Assembly (NCBI GenBank): GCA_019633425.1
Contig: WSUB01000203.1
Span: forward strand, 1 to 64,000
Source: Tulasnella sp. 424
Lineage: Eukaryota > Basidiomycota > Agaricomycetes > Cantharellales > Tulasnellaceae
DNA: 64,000 nt
Reading direction: 5' to 3'
Shown here: positions 1 to 11,764 of the stretch, piece after piece
How the letters are laid out: each line of letters opens with the position of its first letter
Position numbering within the stretch: the first letter of the stretch is position 1
The notes under the pieces: model-generated
What the model was told of the DNA's origin: nothing
What the model saw: the letters and a program-made list of their open reading frames with translations, nothing else
The model's database searches: none
Made by a program: the position numbers and the translations under genes

Positions 1-838
1 GTTCCCGATCTGGGTAGCGCCTTATATAATCCGCCAGGTTGCCGTTCTCCATGAAAGGAGAAACAAGGTACATATGACCATTTGCCCGGTACATCCCCAT
101 AAAATGGAGAATGTGAGGGTGCTTGAGGATCAGCCAAATCGCAGCCTCGTGTTCGAGTTTCTAGAACAGGTTTGTGCAAGCGCTCAGCCTCAACCAAACC
201 ACCAATGTCGGAGCGCCGTGAATACTGACCTCGATCTCATGTCCATGGGATGAGCGCTTGCCAATACGAAGACGCTTCATCGCTACCTTAACATTTCCCT
301 TATGGATTCCGATGAATAAATCGGAAAAATGTCCGGTTACATCATAAGGGTCTGACCCTTGGATAACAATGTCGTCGACTGCAATGACATAGTCCCCGGA
401 ACCTCCGTCCGCTCGCACCAACCGTGACGAGCTATTCTTGAGGGAATACTCGCTCCTGGAGGGACCGATAGGCACAACAGAGGCTTGAACTTCAGAAGCG
501 CCTTGTGCAAATCGTGTGGATATTCCTTCCACCGTGGAGGACGGCACGTCACGGGATCGGCCGAAAGTGTTTGTGGAATCATTATTTTGAAGAGATAAAA
601 GAGAGATCTGTAAGCCCGTGCGAAGGTGTGATGGTGATTCTATAGGGGTGGCGGAACTGTTGGTAGAGGAACGCTGAAGGGAACTGGGAATTTGCTGGGC
701 GGGCTGCGGGTCGTCATATCGAATGAGGAATTCCGAAAGACTTGGCTTGGGCGCTTTGTCACCCTTACTCCTAATTTCAGCCAGCTGCAAGTTGCCCGTA
801 AGAAAATCAGCTGGCACTGGTTCCTGGTGAACCACCAC
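1..838 (-). CDS. TKL-type protein kinase, N-lobe, cut by left window edge
   Basis: Minus-strand kinase whose C-terminal part lies outside the window. A first exon (838 down to 230) gives a low-complexity Ser/Pro-rich region, then a conserved stretch DVTGHFSDLFIG leading to the N-lobe lysine in VAMKRLRIGKRSSHG. An intron (229-161, GTCAGT...CTAG) separates it from a second exon (160-1) encoding the alpha-C and hinge region (HPHILHFMG, then FMENGNLADYIRRYP). The same exon structure and very similar protein occur at 54.1-55.8 kb, so the two are paralogues. No in-frame ATG is seen at 838; the frame stays open to about 893 and the true start is probably in an unrecognised upstream exon. Kinase identity is well supported; substrate and pathway are unknown. 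Confidence 0.8.
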
Positions 839-1746
839 CGACTGACCAATAACATGGCATCTGTCCCAGTATCTTGCGAAATACGCCAGCTCTCAATGAG
901 CAAATAATGCCTACGGGTAAAGTCCAAGGCCGAGTTCGTGAGCTTCTCTGCATCTATTTTAACTGCATGGACGTCAGGCACCTGGATCCAATTTCGGTTA
1001 AGGGGTCTCGCGCTCACGGCACACCGTTACACGGCTGTTCGAAGCCAGGAGGCCGCATGACGGAGAAGCGTTAATGAAATGGTGTGATTCGTCCTGTTTA
1101 ATTATGCTATAAAGAACCGGCAGTATCCCCTTGTTGATCAAAGTAAAAATGGGATCGCGTGTAGAGGCGTCGTTCGCTTCACAACAAGTGTACAAGGTCA
1201 GATCGAACCAAGGCTTCTAGAACGAGTCAATAGTACTGACATGATATTAGCAGGCTTCGAGGTTCGATTCCTAGGGAAGGAAGACTCGAGGGCGTCCAGG
1301 ACATCGACGCTGGTGGTTGAGGGAGCGATGTCCTGAGAATCGCAGAGACCCGGGTCACCATCAACACTACAAACGCTCACGTGCCCACTTGTTCATCCTC
1401 GAGCGCCTCGAGGGCAGACCACAAGGTAAACGGTCGATTTGCCGTAACTTCGTAATCGATAAACCTTTGGGACTATTTTCATCAGGAGGGAGCGTTCTCC
1501 CTGAACACCGAAATGGAGTGTGCCTGTTGCGGGTCCGCGTCGATTTGGTGGGTATAACTTCGAGACAATGAACAAAAAAACAAAGGCTTCAGAACAATTT
1601 GCAGAAAAAGATACCTATCTGAAGACGGGCGTGACATATCCGAGAAGGGACAAAGTAATCTCATTGAGCAACTCGCTGCGAAAAAAAACAGACTTCAACT
1701 AGTTCTAGGTCACCGGGAACTAAATACGAAACGACATAAGAAGGTG

Positions 1747-3326
1747 CTAAACCGATTCGCCTGGCTGATAAATTTGCAATGTCTCCAGTTTTGGCCCTGC
1801 ATCAGTAGATTTGTTGTGCGGTTCCAGTAGCCCTTCCAATCCTTCCTCAACGTGTTTCATAGACGGTCTCCTCTCGGGCCATCTCGACCAACACTTGACC
1901 ATCATCTCCTTGATAGGATCCGGTAACTGAGGATACTTGTCCCAGTCCTCGACGGGATCCTTCGGGTTGTCGGGGTCGCAGATAGAGGTCCACAATTTAC
2001 TGGCAGGTAGGTCCGAGTACGGCACGTTGCCAGTCATGACCTGTAACAGACGTTGCACCCCAAAAAGAAATTAGTACCATCCTGTGGAGCCTAAAACTCC
2101 CGTACCTCGAACATAACTATTCCAAAACTCCATACATCGGCGCTATAGGACTCTCTTTCCTTGTCCAGCAGGAGTTCGGGTGCCATCCAACGCACGCTCC
2201 CTGCTTGCCGATGCGGCGGGGTCCACTGTGGGTTCTCTTCCATGACCCGAGACAGCCCAAAGTCCGAGAGCATGGCGTCATTCTCATTGGTAATAAGGAC
2301 ATTATTCTAGAGACGAGGTCAGAGCAATCACGAGACGGGACTTTCAATGAATGGGTGGACCTACCGACTTGAGATCGCCGTGGACTATTTCAGGAGTTCG
2401 AGAATGAAGGTATGCCAGGCCTTTTGCAATATCGAGCGACTGCGACCAGTGGGGAGTCACACATGGATAACAAACGGGTCGAGTTTCGATGACTTACGAG
2501 TTTCAAACGATCCGCATTGGGTGCTGTCTTGAGATAATCACGAACGTTGCCGTTTTCGTACCACGGGGAGATGAGTGATACGATCGGCGTAGCTGCAAAA
2601 CCAAGGATTGGAGCAACGTTTGGATGAGCGATCGTGGACCAAGTCGTTATTTCTCGAGCGAGTCTCTGTAAAATAGCAGGAACGATTGGAATCGCTGAAA
2701 CGAGCATAGGCGTCCGGACGTACCCCGACCATTCGCTGAAACACGTCAACTTCATCATATTTACTTACACCTACATGCCGAAGTACCTTGACTGCAACCT
2801 TTTTAGATGGGCGTCACATGATTAGACGGCTAAAACCAGCTCGCCGGAGCAACGAACTAACCGTTCTCGGATTTGTCTCCGCGTATGTTGCAAATCGCGC
2901 TTCGCACCGATACACGTCACTAAAACCCCCTGAAGAGGATCCTTCAGGCACCTTGACTCTGCCACGCATAACTCCGTTGACGGGAATATATGGCATCCAT
3001 TGCTCCTCGGTCGCGTCAGGGAAGAACCCCGGAATTGAATCGTAGGTAGATCTGGGGCCAGCGGCGCGAGATAATCTGGGCTTGGCTTTCGGGAAGGAGA
3101 ATAGTTCATCGTCCGCGAACACATCGGATTGCTCAACTCTTGGCGGTACGATGGCCAGAGGATCAGTTGACACCCTGTCGCGAGCAGAATACCGCTTCGC
3201 AGCAGGGGCTACCGATCTGACAAGGGTGTGGTCGGGTGAATTTCCCTCAGACCTCCAAGGATTCAGCATTAAGCCGACGAATCTTGAAACTCTACCATAC
3301 GCCGTGGTAGGCTCTGCGTTGGACAT
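1747..3326 (-). CDS. TKL-type protein kinase (K1), six coding exons
   Basis: Six exons: 3326-2862, 2798-2724, 2665-2498, 2439-2365, 2306-2106 and 2040-1747. They have GT-AG borders and phase-0 joins and give about 425 aa. Visible kinase features, in order, are a Gly-rich segment SSSGGFSDVYRC, the ATP-anchoring Lys in VAVKVLRHVG, catalytic loop HGDLKS...NVLI, DFG in LSDFGLS, and APE in RWMAPELLL. The subdomain XI Arg is in ERRPSM. All key catalytic residues are present, so it should be active on Ser/Thr. The 75-168-75 nt internal exon pattern is shared exactly with the kinases at 4.6-7.0 and 62.7-64.0 kb. The ATG at 3326 is in frame, but an upstream open stretch and an MSP-like domain at 3647-4004 on the same strand may be additional 5' exons. 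Target unknown. Confidence 0.85.
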
Positions 3327-3646
3327 GAGGGAGTTTGGCTGGGCCGCTTTGTCGGAAACCGGGTATTCCCGGCCAGATAAAGGCGCAACTGTCGAAACAG
3401 CGGAATGCGATAGTTTCCGGAAGGGAAGAGGGCTGGTCCTATAGGTTGAGCTTCAGGGTACAGAATGGCTGGTAAGGATCAGTTATACTGTAAGTTTTGT
3501 GGCAGTGCTCAGACCAACCTGATGGGGTGTACCGAATTTGGATCCTGGATATGTCGGGTTTGCGGGGCGAATCAACCTTTTTCTTAATTGCTGCAAGCTT
3601 TTATGTTCTGTTAGCAAATACAGCGGAGGCGCTCATCGGATAATAT

Positions 3647-4004
3647 TCAGCGTACCAACTTGGCGCTATCCGACTTGGTCGCATCTTCGTGGGATATGGA
3701 CCAGCTCTCCACGTGAATCCGATGACCACTCGTCAAGTCCAACCCGTTTTCCTTGACCTTCTGTACTTCGAATTTCACTGCTCTATCGGTGAGCGGAGGG
3801 CGAGATCTGACGGTACCCGGGGCCGAACCACTCACAGCTAATGACAATTGAGGATCCTGCACCCACAATTGCCTGAGCAGGATAGACCGTACAGACATTG
3901 ACAATACTCCCTTGAACTTTGACCTTGTATACGACTGGCCAAGTGCTGCGGTTCGTCAAGGTCAAGCGAGATTCGGCTCGAGGATGATCCCCTATCGACC
4001 ACAA
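3647..4004 (-). CDS. MSP (major sperm protein)-like domain, possible 5' exons of kinase K1
   Basis: Two overlapping reading frames on the minus strand join into an MSP/VAP-like beta fold. The first has RLTLTNRSTWPVVYKVKVQ followed by a P..A..GAGSS turn. A GTGAGT donor just after SSIVIS can be joined to KFEVQKVKENG in the second frame. Leu-Thr-Asn, PV-KVK and PGSS-type motifs are the usual MSP signature; VAP-type MSP domains bind FFAT-like peptides at the ER. A stop precedes the first frame, so its own start is missing. Further downstream, near 3540, a short frame with ISRIQIRYTPS could continue the protein towards the kinase at 3326. Whether this is the N-terminus of K1 or a separate or broken gene cannot be settled by eye. 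Confidence 0.45.
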
Positions 4005-4009
4005 ACATC

Positions 4010-4640
4010 AGCAGTTGCCCTTGCTAAGTGCTTAGCTTAGCTGACGAGGTATTTGAACAGTGCGTGGTTCCACATCCGGTGGAAGGTGACCGTTGTATGC
4101 TGGATACATGCTGGGAGGTGAAGAGGGCCCACGGGGTGAACACTCCTAGGGTCGCAAGATCTACAGAGGATAGCATTCATTGTAAACCATTCCATTGATA
4201 GTTGTCGCTTTGTAGGTGAACTTACACAAGGCAGTATCCTAGGGTGGAAGGTGGCGGCGGTGCTGGGAGAGTGGTGTTGGGATGCCCTGTCACGTTTGGT
4301 CGCCGAGTGACCGTTCTATGTCCCACGGTTAGGGTGACTTGTCAAAAGCCAATTGTCCAAACCACACTCAAGGACCCCAGTTAGCTCTGCCCATATGCTC
4401 AACAAGGTCTAACGGCATAACGCAGTTGTGAGGATCGGCGTTCTCGTTCCCATGGTCCTGTCAATCATCAACACCTTAAAGGTCCCTGTCCGCTTTTAAT
4501 TTACGAAAAGCCTATGTCTACAGTAATTAAGCCTGAGCATCTTGTCCTGCATCGCCAGGGCAAAGATGCTACAGGTTTGATATAATTCTTTGGAACGCTA
4601 GATCAGTCAGGTATTAACTTTCAAATAATCCGTAAAGCCG
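4010..4640. other. Interval without a recognised gene
   Basis: Between the MSP-like exons and the stop codon of the next kinase. I see only short interrupted frames, no repeats and no recognisable RNA. It probably holds the promoter of the MSP/K1 gene and the 3' end of kinase K2. Confidence 0.5.
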
Positions 4641-4641
4641 T

Positions 4642-7047
4642 TCAGGTCCGATTCTGGACACTCTCCTCCCACAATCTCTGCAATCCTTCCTCGATACGGT
4701 CCATGCTGGGCCGTTTTTCAGGTCTCCTCGACCAACACATCATGATTGTCTTCTTAATAGTTTCCGGCAGCTGAGGGTACCTTTCCCAGTTGTCGAATGG
4801 TTCCTTTGGACTTGTCGGATCGCAGATGGCGAAATTAATTTTGGCGTCTTGGAGCGTTGAATGGGGTGTTTCTCCGGTCATCACCTGACAATCGAGAAAT
4901 TAGTCCCTCAAATCCTTTTACCCCTTTCGTACGGGCATGAAAGATTTCCAGTACCTCGAACGCAACGCCGCCAAAACTGTAGACGTCGGTGTTGCATGAT
5001 CTCGTGACCTTGTTGTTCAAGAGAAGCTCAGGCGCCATCCAACGTACGCTACCCCCTTGTCGATATGAGCTGCTGTACAACGGATTTTCTTCCATCACCA
5101 TTGCAAGACCGAAATCTATGATAAGTGCGTCGCCAGTATCGTTAATCAGGACGTTTTCCTTCCGGGACAACGGGACAGCGCATGTCAGAGCGAATCCATC
5201 AAGGCAGGTGTTGAACAGAATGAGCTGCTCCTTACCGGTTTGATATCTCCGTGGACCACGGACGGGTTCTGAGAGTGGAGGTGAGCCAACCCTTTTGCGA
5301 CGTCGAGCAGCTGGGAGGCCAGGAGGACCACTGCCCCGTCAGCGCAAGCCGAAACGGAAGAAAATAAATAATCGGTCCGAGCAACTTACAAGCTTTAGTC
5401 GGTCGAGATTTGGGTTTGAGATGAGATAATTTCGAAGATTGCCCTTTTCGTACCACGGTGAGATAAGCGATAGGACCGGGGTAAAAGTCACGCCGAGGAG
5501 CGGGACGACATTTGGGTGGAAGATGGCTGACCAAGCGTCCGCCTCGAGAGATGTCCTCTATCAAAAAATGGAATTCATTTTTGAGCCCAATGAAAGTGCG
5601 GCATGTATGGAAGGTACAAAACGTACAATGATCAGCTTTTTGAGTACTTCCGATTCATCGTAATTGCTCAATCCAACTGGCCGAAGTACTTTCACAGCAG
5701 CCTAGTTCACAAGTAATTCCGCCTCTTAAGTGACGGCAATCGACGAAAGGAACGGAGAACGTACCATCTTTGGGTTCGTGTCTTTAGGTGTGGCGAACTG
5801 CACCTCGCACTTGTGCACGTCGCTAAACCCACCACACGAAAACGCTTGTCCCTGAGGTTTCTTTACTTTGCCTCGGTAAGAGCGGTCGACGGTGAGGTAC
5901 ACCATCCAATCTTTATCAGCCGGGTCAGGTGATTTTCCGCGAGTAGGACTGAGGAGTGGCGAGGGAGCATTGGAAGGTTTGGGTCCGATCCAGGTATTGT
6001 TAAATTGGGTGGTGGGTTTTGCAAAGGGTGATTGCATCATAGTTTTCGAAGCTGGGGGTAAAGCGCTGGTTGTCAACGCCGCTGGCTCTTCTACCAGCAC
6101 CGAGTCAATATCCATCGCGTCGCCAAACGGACTACCGGGATCGGCATTCTCTCCCTTGGCAGAGATAAACGACCCTGCGGCTGAGCCCGTAGGCGAATTA
6201 TCTCCTCCACTCCCCATTTTCCAATCGCTCATCACGGTTTCAATATCCCTATTCAAGTTGGAAGGGTCCTGAATAGCGTTCCAGGGATTGATTAGTACGG
6301 GCCAAGAGCAAAGATGGCACCAACCTGGTCTCCTTCCAAAAGGCTTGCGGCAATAATTTCAGCTTTTTGCGCCCCACTGCAACGGAAAAAAAGTCCAGTG
6401 GGAGGATCAAGACGGCACATGTACCATTGTACGTACTCGATTCCTTTGCCCTTCATATCTTGCGCTATCAAGCTAACCCAAAGATAGTCGTCAAGCTTTG
6501 AAACCTGTTCCACGCCTTTCTCCCAGCTATTTGATGGCTAGGATGCACATATCAGCCGCGCATTCCATGCACGTTTCAAGGATAGGAGATTGCCTTAAAT
6601 TCCGGATCATAAGCCTCCTTCAGTAGCTCGTAGAATTCCTTGCGACTTGACTCCCACGTCTCCATCATCCCATGATTTAATGATGCAGGTAATGATATCT
6701 CTGTGGTGACGGCACCATCAAACTTGACGAGCAGACTGGATGGAGAACGTCAACGCAAAGTAACCATGACCAGACCTCGATCCTCGACTGACTGACATTT
6801 CAAGCTTTCGCACTGATTTGATGTTTGCCATCATCTCCTCGAAGGTGGAAGCTGGTTGGGAGATTGAACATTTCAGGTCCTCGATGATGGTGATGCAGCG
6901 GGCAATCAAATGGAGAATTTTCTGCATATTTATACGCACTCCGGAGGCGTTTCCGATAACATGATATAATGACTCTTTCGCATCCTGGAGGAGAGGGGGG
7001 ACGTCTTGAGGAAGAGCGAAGGGGGTTTCCGAGTCATCCGGGTCCAT
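4642..7047 (-). CDS. TKL-type protein kinase (K2) with helical N-terminal region, about 604 aa
   Basis: An eleven-exon model can be built with consistent phases. N-terminal exons are 7047-6797, 6735-6594 (ending at an apparent GC-AG intron), 6537-6437 and 6376-6325. Kinase exons are 6268-5765, 5701-5627, 5557-5390, 5310-5236, 5158-4955 and 4884-4642. The first 180 residues begin MDPDDSETPFALPQ and are helix-rich, which in fungal kinases of this kind often marks a four-helix regulatory bundle; that reading is inference. A Ser/Pro linker follows, then the kinase domain: CGGFSDVHKCE, AAVKVLRPVG, HGDIKP-ENVLI, IIDFGLA and WMAPELLL. Catalytic residues are intact. The 60-nt intron 6436-6377 is in frame and open, so it could be retained. 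The start is the ATG at 7047. The gene is divergent from the plus-strand gene starting at 7192. Confidence 0.83.
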
Positions 7048-7191
7048 CGTTTTTCGTTGTTGAGAAGAAGGACGAAAACCTCGTGCGCACTGCACAATCG
7101 AACACAAGGAAGACAAACATGGGGCTGTTTCAACCAAGACCAAACGCAAATACATACATCCACCTCTATCGTCTAACTCCTCTCCATCATT

Positions 7192-8813
7192 ATGGAATCT
7201 CCACGCATGGTCGATGACGAAGTTGGGGGTTGGTCAGGGGCATCGCAACTCGTGCAAAGGACCTTGAACCGTTACATGAACTTTCGGGCCAGCTGGGGCG
7301 GTAATCATATTACACGGTTCTTCATCCTGGTCAAGCTCTACGAAAATATTTCTCAGATAAAGTCGCCAGATGTTTCCGAAAAGGTCGCACCGTGGTCAGC
7401 ATGTCCTTGCAACCGGGGCCCGCATACTGCGTACTAAAGAACTGCCTTAAATAGGGGCCATGAAGTAACGGACTTGGTTCAGAGGATGGAGGGAGTTCGT
7501 TCCAAAAAGACGAAGGAGGAGGCCAATCAGTTGGCAGAGTCTATTTTTCTGCACATGGAAGCGATCATCCAACGGAACCTCGGGGTAAGTTGCGAGGGTT
7601 GCTCTGGGGTCCGACATCATTAGGTCCTAACCAAATCTGTGTAACCTATAAACCCAAGTTGGATCCTGAAAAGGATGAATCCATTCGAGAGCATTGGAAG
7701 ACAGCCAAGGAGCAGAGTAGAGAACTCGAAGAAGCAAGGAATAGGTTACAGCCCGCTTCAAGCCCTTCCTCTAGTCCAACCGCCTCGACTCTAAATATAA
7801 CAGTTCACGTCCACATAGTCAAAGGTGGTCCGGATTATACATTCCCCAAACCTTCGCCTCGGACACTAAGTATGACGCCTTTCTGCTTTCCCAGACTGAT
7901 GGGTTTGATCTCTTGATCTTGTTTCCGTCACCTAGGCTTTCCGGCCCAATTTGCCGACTACTCGTTATGCCCTCTGGTCTTCTACACCCTGGCTCATCCT
8001 CGCGAGCGCGCCAAGAGAAATATTCTTCCGATCACGATCCAAGCAATGGACACTCTTTACTTGCGTTACCTTCAGCCACACCCATCAAGTAAACCAGCCA
8101 TGTGGGGTCCTGTTGACCTTTGCTGTCCAGTCACTCTGAAGGAATATTACAATCGATGCAACTCGCAAGTTCAAGTTCAAGTTCGATTCGTTAGCTGCAG
8201 GGTTCGCTTTTTGCTGCTATCGACATATCATTCGGGACAACATTGTGAAGGGATCTTCGGTGAGTAGACCGATTCCGGAGACAATCTCGCTCCACTGACG
8301 AGCCGCAGACCTGGATTGTTCCGAGCAACAATACAGACTTATTGAGGCGTTAGTCCAAGGGCGGATTGATAGGAATAGCACTGCAGGGATACTAGCGTCT
8401 GCCGCCGGTGCCGGAGGATCAACATCGCATTTGTTGCCAGACGGAACGCTGGTTAAGGACATCGTGCCTCGAACTTGCTTTGTCCTGAACGGGCCGAACA
8501 AATTCGAAAAATTTTATCCAATGCATCCGAACGTTAATGACTTGTCATTTATCGTGTAGGAAAAGTTGTATTCTTCTGTTTCTTTTACTATGTACAATTC
8601 ACGAAGGGTTACAAAGGGGTTAAGTACCGCATTGCGTCTCGAGGAGTCGAACAAGCTGCTAAGACGGTATCAATCCTTTCAGCAAGGCCTACACCGTGGG
8701 ATCTGGATCGTGAGCGATACTACGAAAGAATGACCAAAATCGGTAAGGATGCCACGACTACCGCGACCGATCCCACTACAGCCACGGACGTTGCTTCATG
8801 CAACCAGATGTAA
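7192..8813 (+). CDS. Unrecognised multi-exon gene with charged coiled-coil segment
   Basis: Starts at ATG 7192 (MESPRMVDDEVGGWSG), only 145 bp from the divergent kinase K2, so the two may share a promoter. Later open exons, separated by plausible GT-AG introns, include a basic/acidic helical stretch (MEGVRSKKTKEEANQLAES, near 7486). Others are LDPEKDESIREHWKTAKE (near 7660), a segment near 8310 with DLDCSEQQYRLIEALVQG, and a last exon near 8640-8813 ending in ATTTATDPTTATD. I do not recognise a family. The helix-rich, highly charged N-terminal half suggests a coiled coil. The exon chain is a by-eye reconstruction and the middle (7800-8310) is the least certain part. Confidence 0.45.
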
Positions 8814-8867
8814 AAGCATATTTGGAGTAGAGCACAAAGACCACTCGCTAGAAGGCTGCCGACACCT

Positions 8868-9483
8868 TTAATAAAACGCCTTTAGCGTTCGGCAACAAGG
8901 TCGGAGAAAGCGACCAAACTTACAATGGTACATCAATAGACGAAGATTCCCTTTGACGCCAAATGGATTCATTAAATAAGGCGCCCTTGTATGGAGTGTC
9001 CAGTCCAACGGATATTCTGGGCTTGTCTTTGCATTCCGAAAGGTCATCTGCCCAAGACCGTCGATTACCTTCAGTGAGCTCATAATAGAGCCAATACTCG
9101 AGATGAGCGAAACATATCCTAAGGCTAGGATAGTGTTCTGAATCCTTGGAGTGGCCCAGCGTAAAGGGGGATGAGAGTCTGGCTCGGCAGTTTTCGTCAA
9201 CGTGATCAGGCCCGCTTCCATGCCAGCAAATAGGGCGGCCTTTAAAGGGAGAGAAAAGCTGCCTAAGGGTTCCCCAAGAAAATCTGACGGCTCCAAATCT
9301 TACCACCACAGCTATGGCCTGGTATGAGACGATCCACCCTTGCTTAAGGGACTCTACCACCTTGGGGTGGTCATCTGAGAGGAAGCGGTCAGACTTTGGA
9401 TTGAACTCTGGCAAACACCAAAGTTTTCACTTACAATTGATGGGAATACGTTCGGAAGGTTGAGATGCGATATTCTGACTCAT
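8868..9483 (-). CDS. Small two-helix membrane protein, unknown function
   Basis: Three exons fit well. ATG at 9483 opens a short exon (MSQNIASQPSERIPIN). An intron with GTAAGT...CTCAG follows, then an exon encoding HPKVVESLKQGWIVSYQ. A second intron leads to the last exon with AALFAGMEAGLITLT and ILALGYVSLISSIGS. Two hydrophobic helices are clear, one spanning the exon 2/3 junction and one near the middle, so the product is probably an integral membrane protein. Small membrane proteins of this look are common and uncharacterised in mushroom-forming fungi. The C-terminus, ending in a Cys/Arg-rich tail, is atypical and may be a read-through of a further intron. Confidence 0.5.
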
Positions 9484-10850
9484 GTCAATTACCAGCTGTT
9501 CAAGAGGGTTGTTTCGAATTCGGTGGTGCGAAGGCGTCGTTCGAGAAAGTCAAGGAGAAAGAGGTCTTGTTTTCCCGCGGCTCGAGTTACATGTGTTCAC
9601 CCCCGCCATTGCGCTGTGAAGTTTCGATCCTGACCGAGCTTCGGCCAAACTTTGTCGCAGACTTGAACAGCAGGAGGACCCAGAATGGTACGGGGTTCGT
9701 CCTCACCGTGGAGTGCTACTCAGAAGCTAACGTCTTGCTACGATCGTTGCTCATGCAGTCACTCATTTACGCCCTCGTTGCAAGATGGGCTCGGCAATGA
9801 AGGGGATCGGGAAACGCGACGACTTGCGGGCCTAGCGTTTCGGCGAGACTGTGTGATATGAACTTGTTGGACTTGTACTATTGGATCTTTCGTAGGTACT
9901 GCAGTAGGTGCTAATTCGGTTCGGTTCAGTGGTCTCGGGTCGTAGAATAACTCTCGGGAGAGGTTTCCAATTCCATTTCGGTTCAGTCTGCATTTTCGAG
10001 CCCTGGAGACGTGAAATCCGGCCAGCTATCGTTCCCATGAACTCAATTGTAGTCCCGTCGTGGACGAGTTTCCTTCCCTCTCGTAACCGAAGGACGACCT
10101 GCAAGAGACGTTTTCGAACCCGCAGGATCGCTGCGTTAGTCCTCCCTCTCCACTGCAAACAACAGCGACGGGAAAAGGTGAAGGTGTGCGAACTTGGCCA
10201 GTAACAGGTTCTCCGTCGTGATAAACCGAGTAAGCTTCCTTCCTATCTTTCTGCGATTTCACTTCTTGCTTTCGGTTCTCTTCGCCTTCCAACCCAATTT
10301 CGAGCCTCGACGTCTACCGGTTGGGCGAAGAAGTACGATGGCACTTATTGTAATGAATGATGAATAAGAAGAGGCGGGTCTTAGATTGAGAACGGTAAGG
10401 ACTGCGGGCGGACCGGGTTTGAGGGGATCGAAGGAAGGAAAGGGTGCAGCGGTCAGGATTGCAATGTTGACTGGTTGAAACGGAGACCTTGGAGAACCAT
10501 CAACTCGCTCACAAACACATCGACATCTCGTGCCCATCCCCGAGCAAAATCTGTTCCTAGGCCCAGCTACTAGGTCCTCTCTTAAAGTAAGCGTGAGGTG
10601 TTTTGCACGGGATTTGTTGACCGACACGATACGGTCGTTAGCAGATACGAGGGAAATCTAAGCTCATGCTTCCGTGCACCGACCCTCGACAGTTGAGACT
10701 CAAATGAGCAGGAGACGGGGTCAAACCTTTCGCCTCTCCCCTCACTCGAATAATTCAGATATTCACCCTGTCGGCATCGACGGTCAGACCTTCTTCAGTT
10801 CGCCAAGTTGGTAACAGCGACAACTCTTTTCAAAAGCATCCCCACCATGT
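9484..10850. other. Interval without a recognised gene
   Basis: Short frames on both strands (for example plus 9465-9800, minus 9832-10158 and 10259-10627) show no recognisable domain and unconvincing composition. Purine/pyrimidine-biased patches and a few TTCGGTTC repeats are present near 9915-9990. I cannot support a gene here. Confidence 0.5.
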
Positions 10851-11764
10851 CACAGGACGCAAAACGACGTTTTTCGACGCATAAAATCACAATAAAATCG
10901 ACTTAAAAACCGTGAGTATTCTCTGACGGGTTTTACCGGCGATAAATATCTTTCAAAAAATCCCATATTTTGGGGGGGGGGTTTATTTCCCTAAATATTT
11001 CCTATATTATCCGAGATATTTTATAAAGATTTTATCAGCGGTTTTAGGGAAATAAATCACAGATTTTATATGAGATTTTACAAGGGATAAAACCACCTCG
11101 GAAAATCACGGAATTTTCTGAGGAAAAAAAAATCGATAATAAAATCTCTAACGAAAATCTCTAATAAAATCTCTAATAAAACCTCATTAAAACTCTGCGA
11201 TTTTTCTCCGGGTTTTTGTATGCAGGAAAATCAGCTATAAAATCCAAAGACATGTGATTGGTCACAAATCACGGTCACAGGTCACAGGGCGGATTGGCGG
11301 ATTGGCGGATTGGCGGATTGGCGGATTGGCGGATTGGCGGATTGGCGGATTGACGGATTGGAGGATTGGAGGATTGGAGGATTGGAGGATTGGCGGATTG
11401 GCGGATTGGCGGATTGGAGGATTGGCGGATTGGCGGATTGGCGGATTGGCGGACTGCCGGACTGCCGGACTTCCGGATTGCCGGATTGGAGGATTGCCGG
11501 ATTGCCGGACTGGAAGACTTTGTGGCTATTTGCGATTATCGACAAACACGTTCTGTCAATCCGCCCACGGTCCGTGTTGGCGATCTACCCCTCGGTCTCC
11601 TGGGGGCGACGTCAGAGGGACCGCTGAGCGGCGGCGAGCCCGTCGAAACTTGAATCTGTAAGTCACGATCGCTTCGTCGCTTCGACACCTCGGCTTGCTA
11701 TCCACCCCTCCCCTCCACACCAAATGACCAATACCTCTAATTACCCACCACCATCGTCCTTCCG
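10851..11764 (+). repeat. Left arm of inverted composite repeat (AT-rich block + minisatellite + gene 5' end)
   Basis: This 0.9-kb stretch is an inverted copy of 42588-44012. It starts at GGACGCAAAACGACG and runs through about 400 bp of AT-rich sequence full of AATAAAATC/GAGATTTTA words, including a run of ten Gs at 10975-10984. A short GGTCACA tandem follows, then the 8-bp minisatellite, then GC-rich sequence holding a CCTGGGGGCGACG motif and a GTAAGTC donor. Homology to the other arm ends at CATCGTCCTTCC near 11764. The right arm carries about 300 bp more (42760-43075) than this one, and a longer minisatellite. Overall similarity looks high, on the order of four fifths or more by eye. It is interpreted as part of an eroded segmental duplication rather than a typical transposon, since I find no terminal repeats. 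Confidence 0.85.
11287..11513 (+). repeat. 8-bp minisatellite (GGATTGGC)n, left array
   Basis: Tandem 8-bp units, mostly CGGATTGG with AGGATTGG variants, degrading at the right end into GACTGCCG/GATTGCCG units. About 28 units. Because 8 is not a multiple of 3, every frame is open and reads the same octapeptide cycle (DWRIGGLA on this strand, NPPIRQSA on the other). The long frames here are therefore a repeat artefact, not genes. Confidence 0.95.

Noticed and set aside
1255..1280. tRNA-like T-loop motif (GGTTCGATTCC)
   Set aside because: No matching acceptor stem, D-arm or A box upstream; the T-stem pairs imperfectly.
9832..10627. Minus-strand genes of about 108 and 122 aa
   Set aside because: Basic, low-complexity composition, overlapping frames on both strands, no start context or domain.
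10975..10984. Run of ten G as a quadruplex element
   Set aside because: Only one G-run, so no intramolecular quadruplex; absent from the other repeat arm, hence probably slippage.
11254..11661. Long repeat proteins of 87-135 aa in the left minisatellite
   Set aside because: They arise from an 8-bp tandem array that is open in every frame on both strands.
10851..11764. Composite repeat as a classical DNA transposon or LTR
   Set aside because: No terminal inverted or direct repeats or target duplication seen, and the homology runs into a gene's first exon; segmental duplication fits better.
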